The position numbers and the translations under genes were made by a program. From the NCBI GenBank assembly GCA_963691655.1, contig OY829329.1, positions 24,045,883 to 24,109,882 on the forward strand: 64,000 bases of DNA, read 5' to 3'. The notes beneath the pieces were generated by a model. That model had not been told where the DNA came from. It saw only the letters and a list, made by a program, of their open reading frames with translations, and searched no databases. The stretch comes from Toxonevra muliebris. Its lineage: Eukaryota > Arthropoda > Insecta > Diptera > Pallopteridae. Positions 20,601-32,230 of this stretch are shown piece after piece (position 1 is the first letter of the stretch; every line of letters begins with the position of its first letter).

Positions 20601-21169
20601 TGTAATTAATATGTTATATTGAATTAAAACTATTTATGAATCGTTTATTATATAGTTTGCTAGTGAATTCAGTTACGGAATATTGATATTTAGTCCCTCA
20701 TGCACATTGCTCGACAAAATTATGTCGTATTGGAAACTTACGCGCGACGTCACATCCGGTTGGTTTTACTCTAGGACAAGAGAAAAGAAGTTTCACTTCA
20801 AAAAACCTAACTGAGTCTTTGTAAATTTTCGCACATTTGATAGATAATAAAGTGCGACATTTTTAGCAATATTATTTGGAATATTTTCACGAAATTAAAT
20901 TTACGAAAATGATAAAAAAGAGTGTTGAGGAGAAAGAGGGTAATCAACGCGAGAATAATGTTATGAATAAGATTACAAAAATTTGTCCTAATATTCTATT
21001 ACAATGGAATACAAGTCAAAAATTTTAAAAATTCAGACAAATATAAGTAGACATTTTAAGTATTATTAATTAAACTTTGTTTTAATTTAAAGTTATTGAA
21101 AGATTTTTTTTTGCAATATTAATTATTTCAAATATATTAAGATTTGCACTTTGATTCAGAATTTGATTC
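20601..21169. other. Intergenic, no gene seen
   Basis: AT-rich DNA. One GC-richer stretch near 20740 (CGCGCGACGTCACATCCGG) has no recognisable gene or element. Confidence 0.35.
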
Positions 21170-21769
21170 CTCTAGTTTCTAGCCCGCCTCTAGACAGCCT
21201 TTAACAAAAGGGATGAAACTGCCACCATAGCAGTTTTCTATTGTTACGTTTACGGAATTTCCCAAGCGCAAAAACGCACCGGTTAAGAGTTGTGACGTTA
21301 GCGCCAGTCAAAATCAAAAATTTGCGAACTAGAGGGTTAAGCAAATTTTAGTTGTTTTCTTACACTGTTTTTGGAAATAAAAACGCGCACACCTCCACTG
21401 CCACTCTCACTCTTTATACAATGTTTTTACTCTTATTGTTAATTTTACTCTATCTAATTCGCCATCTGATGACGGAAAATTTTTAAATAATATTCCCAAC
21501 AAATCTGCTTTGCAATTATTTTGGAATAATGGCCCTTATTATGAACTGCGTTTACTCTTCGACTGTAGTCGAATGCCCTGATCGAAGGAATTTAAGTTTG
21601 GTGTTATGACGTGCTTTCGACAGAGAATAGCGTTATTGTGAATTTCGCTCATTTTGGCTTGTTCACGATAGTATATTTCTATCAGCTGATCGTCATTTTG
21701 AAAAATAAATACGATTTGTTTAAAAAGTAAGTAGAAAAAATAAGGACAAAATAGAAATAATGGTTCAAT

Positions 21770-22290
21770 GATTCATCGCAAGAGGATGGGAGCTTGATGG
21801 ATCTGGTAAGAAGTAGAAAACGATTAAGTGCAGCCTTTTGAAAAAGCTTTAGCATTTACGAAATTCGTGTACAGATTTCTACAGAACTTACGACCGACCA
21901 AGGAGGCGTTTGTGGACTTGATGACTACTATAGATGAACTTCTCAAGCAATGCACATGAGCAAGATCAATTCCAAACATATTCAAATTGGCAACAGTTCT
22001 GCGATTTTGTGCTCAGAGATCACTCCAACTAAGCATTGGGAATGAGAATACTCTTGGACTTGCTCAGCCCACGGTGTCTGTGGTGTTATCAGAGGCTTTA
22101 GATGTCCTGGAAAATTGTATTTGTCAAAGATGAATAAAATTCAATTATACAAGCAAAAGTATATTTTGCTAATAAAAGGGGAATGCCAGATTATTGGTTG
22201 GTCCTAAACCATTTAGTTCTTTCTTCGTCGCATAGAACTTTTGAGGAAATACCCTTTGCAATCAGAGGATTTTCTTTCCAACAATGATAC
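21770..22290 (+). pseudogene. PIF/Harbinger (HARBI1-type) transposase relic
   Basis: Broken plus-strand frames give LLKQCT, SIPNIFKLATVLRFCAQRSL, QLSIGNENTLGLAQPTVSVV and LSEALDVLENCICQR. This matches the HARBI1-type order of an ALRFFATGSFQ-like helix followed by GD...GISQPTVSRII. Further on, PDYWLVLNHL and FEEIPFAIRGFSF are weak. Frameshifts inactivate it. Confidence 0.68.
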
Positions 22291-22875
22291 AAGTTTCTAT
22301 AACTGTGGTGGTTTTAATTGCACATAATTTAATTTCTCTAGTAATTACATTGTCACTAGCTTGAACATGTAAATTTGATGTTATTATTGAATACACAAAA
22401 TGTACGCAATTTACAATAAAAATTCAATGTTTTGCATGGATGTCAGATAGCCAACAGGTGTGCTAATTACTTATGCATGTCTACCTATAATTCACACATA
22501 TAAACACAAACAATTTAAACGTTTTTTAGTTTCTAACAGAATGGCAAAGCACTAAAAATTCATTCATGAAATATGTATTCAACGATTTTGTGATTCCTGA
22601 AACTCTTCTAAAAATAATAACACATAAAATTCCCCCGAGGAAAATATAAATAAACTTCATATCAATATTTTTTTAGGGAAAAACATAAAGATTGAGGGAA
22701 AAAGAAAAAACAAAATAATGAGACCAAAACAAAAAACAGAGACGGCTAATAAAGCAAAAAAGAGATAAAAATAATTGTAATAATCTGCGCGCATTTTAAA
22801 TTTAAATTGTTTGCGCATGTTTTTTGTTCGAAATGTGTTATTTTTCAATTTTCCAATTTCAAATATTTCGCAATT

Positions 22876-22945
22876 TCAATGAGAGAGAGAGAGAGGCAAA
22901 CTAAGAGAGAGAGCGAGAGAGAAAGAGAGAATAAGAGAGATTATA
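22876..22945 (+). repeat. GA-rich microsatellite
   Basis: Imperfect (GA)n/(GAGA)n tract with short interruptions (GGCAAACTAAGA, GCGAGAGAGAAAGAGAG). GAGA tracts can bind GAGA factor in flies, but no promoter is evident here. Confidence 0.85.
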
Positions 22946-23632
22946 AATTTAAAATCAAAATGGTGAGTGTATGCTCAAGAGCTTAAATGTTGATTGAAAA
23001 CTAGAGAGAGCTTAAAAGAAAATTGTGAGTATATGTATACCAAAGAGCAAACTAAGAAAGCCAATGCACACAAATAAAATCAAATTTATTCGAAAAGAAA
23101 AAATATGCACTGCTGTCGTTTTGAAAATTTTAAGGGGAGGAATTTTTCCTTTCGATCGGAGGATTTCGCTTTACAGGGGAGGAATTTTTCAAAATGCCGT
23201 TAAAGTTTTCCAATAAGTATTGCCTACTTAGATAATTGCAAACAGTTCCAATAATGTATAGACATTTTTTTATAGATAAAAAAGGGTTTTTTCACAGCTT
23301 TTTTGTTACAAATTCAGTCATACTTAAACCTCTAGCTCCCAAATTTTTTATTGATAAAAAAAAATCGGAATTTATTAATATTGGCGTAAAAATCATAAAC
23401 TTATTTAAAAAAAATAATGGGTATGGTTTTATGAAGTGGGAAAGGCTTAATGTCTAACATTAAGTAATTAAATATTTTATATAAAAAATTCAAATTCCCA
23501 GCTATCCACAGCTTTTTTATCTGGATAGTATGACTGGAAGTATTTTATTTATTTTCCTCACTTTTATCTCAAATACAATCAAAATAATTAATTTTACGCT
23601 AACTTCTGTAATACGCATCATAACTCATAACT

Positions 23633-24158
23633 AACGCTCGTATCTTTTTCCGACCAAAAACTGTATATTTCTACCAAAAATGTTTAAAAAACTGTAAATC
23701 GATTTGACAAAAAAAAAACTGTATATTTCGCGATTTTTTTTTCAAATGAAAATTAACCAGGAAAGCAATTTATCGATCATCTAAATCGTCTTCTTTCTCC
23801 ATTTTCATATGTCCTTTTGTAGTTGTATTGAATTTGTACTTTGAAGAACTTTGACGAAGCGATTCCGGCTTTGCTATGATGTATTTATAGAAATCAACGC
23901 ACGGATATTTCAAGTTACATTTGACGATAAGAATCGCCTTCAGTGTTTCCACTTCTTTCAAATGTATACTTGCAACGAGTTGCCCGTGTTCTCTGACACG
24001 TTTTGCATTGTGATTGATAAATTTGAATTTCGTAGTGTCCAAAAATTTTATATTTTTGTCTTAGTATAAACGCGGTATTTTGGTAAAAAAGGCGGTATGC
24101 GGTTTTGGAGTTAAAAAAGCGGTATACTACCGCGAAAAACTGTATAGATACGAGCGTT
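23633..24158. mobile_element. 526-bp TIR element with 10-bp target duplication, MULE-like
   Basis: The perfect 13-bp terminal inverted repeats AACGCTCGTATCT are bordered by the identical 10-mer ACTCATAACT (23623-23632 and 24159-24168). A 9-11 bp duplication is typical of Mutator-like (MULE) transposons, so I place it there tentatively. The interior near each end carries AAAAACTGTATA words. A 90-codon ORF lies on the minus strand at 23770-24042. Confidence 0.78.
23770..24042 (-). CDS. Hypothetical 90-aa ORF carried in the 526-bp element
   Basis: This intact frame starts at ATG 24042 and ends at TGA or TAG near 23770. It is Lys-rich and has a mildly hydrophobic middle (VETLKAILIVKC) and an acidic end (KMEKEDDLDDR). 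I do not recognise it. It may be a transposase remnant, captured host sequence or chance. Its position, exactly between the element termini, is the only functional hint. Confidence 0.25.
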   Translation of the reverse strand: MDTTKFKFINHNAKRVREHGQLVASIHLKEVETLKAILIVKCNLKYPCVDFYKYIIAKPESLRQSSSKYKFNTTTKGHMKMEKEDDLDDR

Positions 24159-24283
24159 ACTCATAACTGATGCATTTTTCCCTAAACGATATGATAAAAT
24201 GTAGCAATAGAAAACTGTTATGGTGGCAATTCCATTTCTTATGATGAAGCCCGTCTAGAGGCGGGCTTCGGAACTAGAGGGTA

Positions 24284-25180
24284 AAAGCTATAAAAGTAAT
24301 TAATAATACACCGATTCATATAAAAACAACATATTCTTTCTTTGGAAACAATCGGCACGATATTAAATATTTACATTGGTAAATAATATTAAAAAAGAAT
24401 AAAGATTAAAAAACTAAATTAAACTTGTCTGCTTCTCAAAACCGGGTATAAAAAAATAAGATGTTATTTGTGGTTTTTTCGAGCCAACTCAAACGAAGAG
24501 ACCCAGTTGGAGGCATCATTTTTTTTTTTTTTTTTTTTTGCTGCACTACCAACCATTACTGCATTAAAGTATAAAATTTAAAAATTAGTTACTAATTTGT
24601 TGATATTTATTAAATGAGCAAGCTTTCTTTTATTACAAAGATTAACAGAGAGACAAGCAAAAACTTTTGAAAATGAAGTACGAAGTTTTGAATTTTGACA
24701 GAAACCCAGCGACAAATAAAACAGAGGCTATCATAATAGCAAATATTACACAGAGAGAAACGAAAATAACAGAAAACTTTAAGTTTGATTTAGATTTATT
24801 TTGCATACAACCCAAAAATTCAAGAATATCAAATAGAAGGATTTTTTCTGATTGGGGAGGACAGAAGGATTTAGATTTGAGCGGAGTACGAATACTCCGA
24901 TCGGAGTACCTTCGACAGCACTGATGTGAAGCAAATAAAATGAACTCTCCCTTTCTCTGTTGGTCGATACACGACTTTTTACCACCTCATATAGCCGACG
25001 AAAAAACCGCGCAAAGAATAGCAAAACTTTTCTAACTGCAATAATCTCTTCCAAAAACTGAATTTTTGATATCACTATCCGAGTGGCATCAAGGCCTACA
25101 TTTCATGTGAACAAACTTTTGCCAAAAAAATTTAACGTTTATATCTTTAAAACGACAAAAGTTAAAAAAAAGTTTGTCTT
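24284..25180. other. Intergenic, no gene seen
   Basis: Contains a poly-T run at about 24521-24539 and a small palindrome near 24885-24910 (GAATACTCCGATCGGAGTAC). ORFs at 24667-25075 overlap on opposite strands and are not recognisable. Confidence 0.4.
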
Positions 25181-25189
25181 TTGAACCTT

Positions 25190-25855
25190 CTAATTCAGGA
25201 CACCCCCTTAAAGCATCTCCCTCGGGTGTATCGTTTTACAACGTTTTTTTCGGAGCAAAGTATATTACCCATAAAATATATGCTTGCAACGCTTCTGCTT
25301 CAACCAGCCGCCTCCACGTGTTGGATGGTCTACCGAGTCTGCGACTACCTTGTGAGTTCCCATCTAGAGATCCTCTCGTAATATCTTTGTCGGGCTTTCG
25401 AAGTGTATGGCCAATCCACCTCCACTTGCGGCATCAAATTTCAAGATGGATAAGTGTTGGTCTTGTCACGGACCAGAGATCGGCATTACTAATGGTGTTG
25501 GGCCAGAATATGCGTAACATTTTGCGAAGACTGCGGTTTATGAATACTTGCGAAGTTTGTAGATCACACCTTGTCGCGTTCTATGTTTCGCAACCATAGA
25601 AAACGACTAATTTCACTCTAGAATTGAAAATTCTCAGCTTCGTGCACCTCGATATATACGATGATCTCCAGACTTTGCCCAACATACCAAAAACAGCGCG
25701 CGTCTCTTGGATATTTGATTTCCTATATCTGCTGCAGACCCACAATTGTTTGAGATAATGCTGCCGAGATAGTAGAACTCGTCTACAATTCTAATGTTTG
25801 TACTGCAAATCCGGAAGCCTTGTGATTCGGTGGTGTTACGACACGTCATCTTCGT
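25190..25855 (-). mobile_element. RTE-like non-LTR retrotransposon relic (3' end of RT)
   Basis: Minus-strand pieces in order are FYYLGSIISNNCGSAADIGN, then RTRCDLQTSQVFINRSLRKM, LRIFWPNTISNADLWSVT and WCRKWRWIGHTLRKPDKDIT, then GSRRLGRPSNTWRRLVE. This is the standard 3' end of arthropod RTE-type proteins (often annotated as craniofacial development protein 2-like). Several frameshifts, no complete ORF. Confidence 0.85.
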
Positions 25856-25869
25856 GTTCGCGTTGTTAA

Positions 25870-27540
25870 TTTTTAATTTAATTTACCCATAAAAGTTATG
25901 AACAACTTTAAAAATGTAAGTAAGCCAATAACTCTAATCGGGTAACTTAAAAAATATCAGTTGTGAAATAAGAGTTATGAGTAACTTATATTTTTATCAG
26001 GAAACCGAATATGTGTTGTTTTTACCAAGGTGAAAGTGTTGTAATGTTGTTAACATGCTATATAGAATTTCACCATGCTGGAAACAGTGTTGAAAAAAGT
26101 TGTAATACTATGGACCTTGCCGTTATATGCATGGTGAAATCATGTATAAGGTGATAGCAAGATTACAATAATTTCAACTTGGCAAAAATAAACATATCTT
26201 TGTTGTTGCGTCAGATACCATAAATTGTCAAAATCAGCCGTACAACAAAACAATACATCTTGGTTGCTGCGGCCATAATGGCGGCATGCAAACAATGTCA
26301 GAATGGAGAAAAAACGTTAACAAACAATCAAAAGTAAACAATTATTTTGACAGCCTATGGTATTGATCACGAGAAAGGAAAAAGAATGAGTTGCTGGTAA
26401 CTTCACCTGGTATAAATTCACCTTGGTTCTATTTGTGGTATTCACTACAACTTCAAATCTAACTTTATATATTAATAAATATATGAGCGGTTGCGTGCAA
26501 AAGTTATGTAAGCCAATCATTTTCGATTTGGAAACAAGTGTCAAAGAAGAATGGCAAAAAGTATACAAAAAGGTTGTGGTAGATCCTTTAATACTATTCA
26601 GTGAAAATAGATGTAATTGTAATTCTCATTTACTTTACAGTATTTTAATTAATATAGATTGTTGAAATGAGGGAACTATCACAAAGATCACTGATGAGAA
26701 ACCATAGAGGGTTCCGAGGGTTCCGAAACGATCGTCTGATCTGCTAGTTCTATAAATTTTTTGACATTTTTTTTGGCATCATTGTTCATTCATAGCCTAT
26801 TAATTTTAATAATAGCCAATTATTTTTATTATTTGTATTTTCACCTTAAGCCAATATATGGGAAAAATAAATTTTATAAGAATCCTATTTTGTACAGCAC
26901 TTCTGATTTTGACTTACACCACTTTTGCACGCTATGGCAACAAACAGAGAATAAAGCTGAAGAAACAGCACTCTCTCGTGATCAAAAATTTACACAGAAA
27001 CAAAAGAAAACAAACAAACAAAATGCACTCTCTTTGATGCTCCTATTGCTGAATATTATTTAAATGCTCTCAAATATAAAGTAAAACTAGAGAGTAGAGT
27101 GTGGAAACTGCACTCTCTCTCGCGCTCTCTCACTCTCTCTCTTTGACTGATCCAAAACAAGAGAAAACTTGAGAAAAGATTTGATGAAAATTGCACTCTC
27201 TCTCATACTTTACTCATCTAATGGCAAAAATGCTATTACATATATTGCAATTCAAGTGTTTTAGGCGTTATAGCAGAGCTAATAGATTCGATTCATTGTG
27301 TACTTCCATGTAGTATTCTTAACCTATTTTCGGATTGATTCAATTTTTGTGGTGTTGGTGAAAACGCATTTCTATATAAATATTAAAACATTTGTGTTTT
27401 TTATTGTTTTTTTTTTGTTTTGTATACATATACGTATGCCATATGCAAAGTTTTTGAATGATTTTGTTTTGTTGGCTGGTTGGCTGGCAGGTAGTATGTA
27501 AGTAAAATTTCTACATGTTGATACTTACAAAAATATATAT
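25870..27540. other. Intergenic with possible inverted repeats and CT tracts
   Basis: ACCAAGGTGAAAG near 26028 and its inverse TTCACCTTGGTT near 26418 may bound a 400-bp MITE. CACCATGCTGGAAACAGTG and GCATGGTGAAATCATG lie inside. A CT-rich tract (TCTCTCTCGCGCTCTCTCAC) lies near 27113. No gene was found. Confidence 0.35.
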
Positions 27541-27715
27541 TTATTTGCGGCTATTTGGGGAAGAAAAGCTAGAAGCAGCTAACAGCCAACGTTATATATT
27601 ACTTAAGTGAGTAAGATTGGCGGCGTGGCGTGTCGTAGCGTTCGTTTTAAACAGCAAATAGCTTTGCTAATGCTGACGTTGCTAGCTGATGTTGCTTTTT
27701 TTGCCTCTACTATAA

Positions 27716-30155
27716 ATGATGATGATGATGATGCCAGCGATGCTGATGATACTACTGACTGATGCGATGTTGTGCTATTGTGTGCTATTTGCTGCTAAAA
27801 TGATGGTGCCGATGATTGAGCAGGCAGCCAACACAATTCAACTCTTTGATATACAAAGAACGAACAGAAATGAAAAGTTGCGTAACACTTTTTTCAGTGT
27901 ATTTTGTATACGTTGCAGTGAAATTTCGAAATTCTTTAACCGAAATGTATTGAATTCTTTAAATTGGCACACGAATTTGCAACTAGTATTTACATGATTT
28001 TTTTATTTTTTATTCTGCTTTTTTTACTGGTCTTGTTTTAATTACGTTTAATTTTTTTTATATTATTATTTAAAAAATATTATATATTAGTAATTTTCAT
28101 TTCGAAAATATAAACGTTTTCATTTTTCGCATTGAATTTTTATTGAATTATTGGAATTTTCACATAAAAATTTCGTAAAATTAAGAAAAAAAATTAGCTG
28201 TGTTTTAAAAATAGAACACATTTTATTTAGTGTAGTAGTTAATGTAGTGAAGAAGGAAGGCAGCGAATATAATTTTTGATTTCCCTTTTTTCTTTCGTCG
28301 TTTCTTTTTGAACTTTGCCACCGCTTAAGTAAATGCAACCATTCCACAATTTTCACATTTTCTTTTTGCTAGATTTTTATTATTTTTCTTCTTTTTTCAA
28401 TTATATTTCAATTAAAAATATTTTAAAATATGATTTCTTAATTTTCGATGGATCACACTCTACACTTTACTCTCGCTCTATTCTATACTATATTTTTATA
28501 TATTCATCTCATTCACTCCAATGGCACTGAGTCGTCTCGTTTCCGTTCGACGCGGTTTTCTTTTCAGTCGTTCCGAACTTTTGAACAATCTTTGAAGAAC
28601 TAAATTTAAATAAATCTTGTGTTGGCCGGAAAACCTCAACAGAATATTTTCGTATTCTCTCCCAATACAAAAATAATAATAATGAAAAAAACATATTATT
28701 TCTTTTTGAATTTTTTATACCCTCGCTCACAAGCTTTGTGGATGAGCGAGCAGTAGAAGATTGCATGAGTTTGGCAGGTAGTCACCCCAAAAAATATGTA
28801 TTCAGCGCAAGTGAGCTAAAATTGTTTACATATTTTTATATACAATTTTAACTTTATCTTTATATGTAAATATATTTTATGGCTAGCAAGATTTTACAGA
28901 TGTTTTCGTTATTATTACATGCTGTAATTGCCAAAAACAGAAGAAATTAGGTGACAATATTCTTCAAGAAATAGCTCGTTATTTCTCTGTCATTAAATTG
29001 GTATAGAAGTCAAAGTATACGAAATTTGATTAAAAATATAGAAAACAAAATATTTTCAAAACTTTCCTTAAAATCTAAAGGAAGATACAGACATAAACTT
29101 GCATACACACACAATATCCTGTTCGAAATTGTATTGAGGAAATGGTTTTATTGTAACCGTTTCTTCTAAAACTTTATGATCAAAATTCTACATTATTTAA
29201 TTAAATAAATAGCACGTCAAGGGCTGGGGAAGGATGGAAGCATATATTTTTTTGCATCATAAAACAATTTTAAAATTTTTTCTATTTTCCTTTGACATGC
29301 AATGAAAAGCTCTGTTGTAAATCTAACAAACTTTTGACCTATTAAATTTTGTAGTACCTAGTACTATTGCAACCTTGTACTTGATACTAAATAATTACAA
29401 CCCTGATATGAAAAAAAACTGTAGTTCGCGCCACAGTATACAGTAAGCCAGATAGTAGAAAGTTATCTGAAATATTCTCAGGTCTTCTGAGATTTGACAA
29501 TTATGACAATATATTTTGACAAATAATTTTGTTTATGAAAGAAAACTCTCTTAACCCATTTTCGTCAGCTGTACACAAATAAATAAATGAAATAAAAGTA
29601 TCAAAAAACAATAAACCTTTCGTTTGTTGTTTGTTTTTTCAAATAAAAGCTCTCAAAATATTTTGTAGAGTGTGGTTCTATAAAATATTTAAATAAGCAA
29701 AATACAATACTTTTACAATTATCTTCTTCATAAATGTCCTCTATATATTTTAAATAGTTTTACCGATTTCAAAAGAATTTTATTTAAATTTCGTAGAGGT
29801 AGATTTCTTACTTAATGGCATACATAACAAAAAACTGTAAGTTTTGGGTTAAATCCTTGGTTCACATTATTCACATGGTTGTTACAAACGCCTTCGAAGA
29901 TCTCGTTTATCAATGTCTAAAAATTTTTCGGGCTTTTCAAATTTTTCTATTTTATTTACATATTGTACTGGTACCAATGGGTTAATACTTTTTTATATTC
30001 ACTTCTAAAATATCAAATGTTTTGAGAAAAGTAAGAGAATAATTTTCGGATTCGGCAGACGTCAGTGAACAGGAAAGAGGGCGTCACTTCTATTTATTTC
30101 ACTTTATTAATTTCACTATGATTTTTTCCATCTTTCAAAATTGTTGGGTAATCGA
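27716..30155. other. Intergenic, no confirmed gene; possible distal promoter area
   Basis: The region starts with a short ATG/GAT simple repeat (27716-27732). At 28485-28575, TATATTTTTATATATTC and a TTTTCAGTCGTTCC initiator-like word suggest promoter-like composition, but neither strand nor gene can be assigned. The rest is AT-rich without recognisable frames. Confidence 0.3.
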
Positions 30156-30574
30156 CAGTGTGGCCAACTCGGAGCTTTTCCCGCTAAATTTAGTGTTTTT
30201 TGAAAATTGAAACGCGGAAAAAAGTGATTTAGCGGTCAGCGGGATTTTTAGCGCATTTTTTTCAATTTAAAGGACACTAAATGCTCCACTAAATAATCCA
30301 TTTCCTGAATAATCCTAACAAAATTTCATCGAAACATTGTAATTTTTTACTTCATTTTACAACATAAACATTCAAGTAAGCTGCTGTAAGTTGAGAATAT
30401 GTATTATCTTCGAAAAATCAAAGAAATTTTCATTAGCTAGAAGTAGCAAATGTGTGCGTGTATTAGTGAAAAAGTTTAAATGGATTGAGAACAAAATTTA
30501 GCGCTTTTTTAAAGAAAATACGCAGTTTATTCTTCATTTTAGCGGATTTTGAGAAATAAAAGTTGGTCACACTG
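30156..30574. mobile_element. hAT-like MITE, 419 bp
   Basis: The left end CAGTGTGGCCAACT and the inverted right end CAGTGTGACCAACT differ at one base. The flanks GTAATCGA (30148-30155) and GTAATTGA (30575-30582) are an 8-bp duplication with one change, as expected for hAT. The words AGCGCATTTTTT and AGCGCTTTTTTAAAG recur in opposite halves. No coding sequence. Confidence 0.8.
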
Positions 30575-31439
30575 GTAATTGAGAAACTTTTCAAACGCTT
30601 TGTATTTGCAAAGTTTTTGTTATTTTACATGCAGTTAATGTTACGCAAATTAATTACACAGTGCAGCAGTAAATTTCAGATTGCGAATGGAAAACCTTTT
30701 AAGGGTAATTCAGAGTCGCTGATTCCGACCATGCCCTCTATAACTTCTCAGATCCCCGTTATAGGGGCCAAAGCCCATAATTTAGGTATACGCGGGACTA
30801 CTATAATTGTTTTATTTTATCTTGTTCATGTTTTATGTTTTCAAAGTAACTTAATATAGTATTAATAAACATATTTTAACTCGGGTGATGCGCTGGTTAC
30901 AGTTTGGAACCTTAGATGATGACACCGTATAGGTCAGCACAACTCAATAGCCGTGAAGCAAATTATAATACAGTTCACTCGAAAAGCAGGGGCATAATAG
31001 AGAGATGTTTGGGTGTTCTTAACCCTTTGACGCTTCGATAGAAACAATTTGTTTTGAAATTATAGTTACTTAGGTCTTCCACAATCATGACGCCGAATTT
31101 CATGCTTCTATACTGATTTGTTTGTCCTTTATTAAAGGTTCAAAAAATGAAGCTATGAAGCTGTAATAACCCTTTTTCTTCGATTTTTGATTTTCGCATT
31201 CTCTTATCTTTTATAAACATATTTGAAAAAAAAAATTCCGCTTAAAAATAATTAAACGCAATATTTTTCAACAAATAGTGCAGTGCTGGACTTTAAAAAA
31301 ATCTTTTAAAAAAATGTCATAAGCAAGAAATTTCAAATGTTCGGCAATCAACAAAAGTGAAGAGCACCTAACAGAACCGAATGCAAATAACGGTAATAGT
31401 AAAATTTGTTAAATACCCTTTTTATGTCACATAAAAGTG

Positions 31440-31595
31440 CAAGTGGCATATACGCAACATTGAGAATGAAAGAGTTAAGGGACATTTTAGGTGTTTGGTC
31501 CACGCAACCAGAAAAAGTAGCTCGCGTAATAAACGTATGCGGAATGTTGCACAATGATTGTCTTGCATTCAAAGTTAATTTTAACAAAGAATAAT
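31440..31595 (+). pseudogene. PIF/Harbinger transposase C-terminal relic
   Basis: The frame ending at 31594 reads LGVWSTQPEKVARVINVCGM then LHNDCLAFKVNFNKE, close to the HARBI1-type C-terminus (PEKA..II.ACAVLHNIC). The rest of the transposase is not recognisable upstream. TTAACCCTTTGACGC at about 31018 may mark an unrelated element end. Confidence 0.65.
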
Positions 31596-32035
31596 AATAA
31601 TATTAATTGCAGAAATGTCATTACTATTACAAAACAAATAAGAGATAAAAAATTGAGAATAATTAAAAAAAAATGAAAATGAGGTCAAGTTCAATTTAAA
31701 AATACATTTATCTTATTTAAGTGCAAACTTTTTTTCCTTCAAACCGTTTTGCTCTGCTATGTCAAAATTTTTAAAATTGAAAAAAAATTAAAAATGCAGT
31801 TCATTTTTCATCAAAACATCCATTTTTACAAACAAATTTTCGTTTTTTTTTTATTTTTTAACTTTAAAAATTTTTTTAATATTTTTTTTTTTATTTATTT
31901 ATTTTTTCGTAATTTTTTTCATCCTCGTTATCAGCGTACACTTTTATCTCGTTATTAGCTTAATCCAGTAGTGCCTAGCGGTGTCATATAGCATCTTGTC
32001 GTTGAGCCGTTCCTGAGCTAGGTGTGTTTTCAGGT

Positions 32036-32230
32036 GTGTTAAATGACATGCCTGACATTAGAAAAATGATTGCGGACGAAATGCTGGAAGCAGAACTGAA
32101 TGTAAAAGAGAGACGAGCTTGGATCACCATAAAAAGCGTCATCAAAAATTTTCTTGGAAACTATAGAGCACTAAACTATTTTGAAATTATTTTGGAAATG
32201 ATTAGTGCATTTTGTGACATGAATGTACAT
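32036..32230 (+). pseudogene. Transposon-associated ORF, first part
   Basis: Reads MPDIRKMIADEMLEAELNVK, then ERRAWITIKSVIKNFLGNYR and FEIILEMISAFCDMNVH. The AW..FK.V..NFLGN and EMI.AF/Y pattern matches uncharacterised proteins common in arthropod repeats. The frame is cut by the 1926-bp insertion at 32231 and resumes at 34165. Confidence 0.6.

Larger units (their letters stand above)
21170..24279. mobile_element. Candidate 3.1-kb element bounded by 78-bp inverted repeats
   Basis: The left arm 21170-21247 (CTCTAGTTTCTAGCCCGCCTCTAGAC to CAGTTTTCTATTG) is repeated inverted at 24201-24279 at roughly 80% by eye. The interval contains a PIF/Harbinger fragment, a GA-rich tract and a complete 526-bp element. 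The arms could be termini of one old transposon or two inverted copies of a smaller repeat. No target duplication was identified. Confidence 0.5.

Noticed and set aside
22876..22945. GAGA tract as a promoter element
   Set aside because: No start site or gene nearby; a plain microsatellite explains it.
27716..27997. 93-codon ORF starting with six Met
   Set aside because: Starts in an ATG microsatellite and has no recognisable domain.
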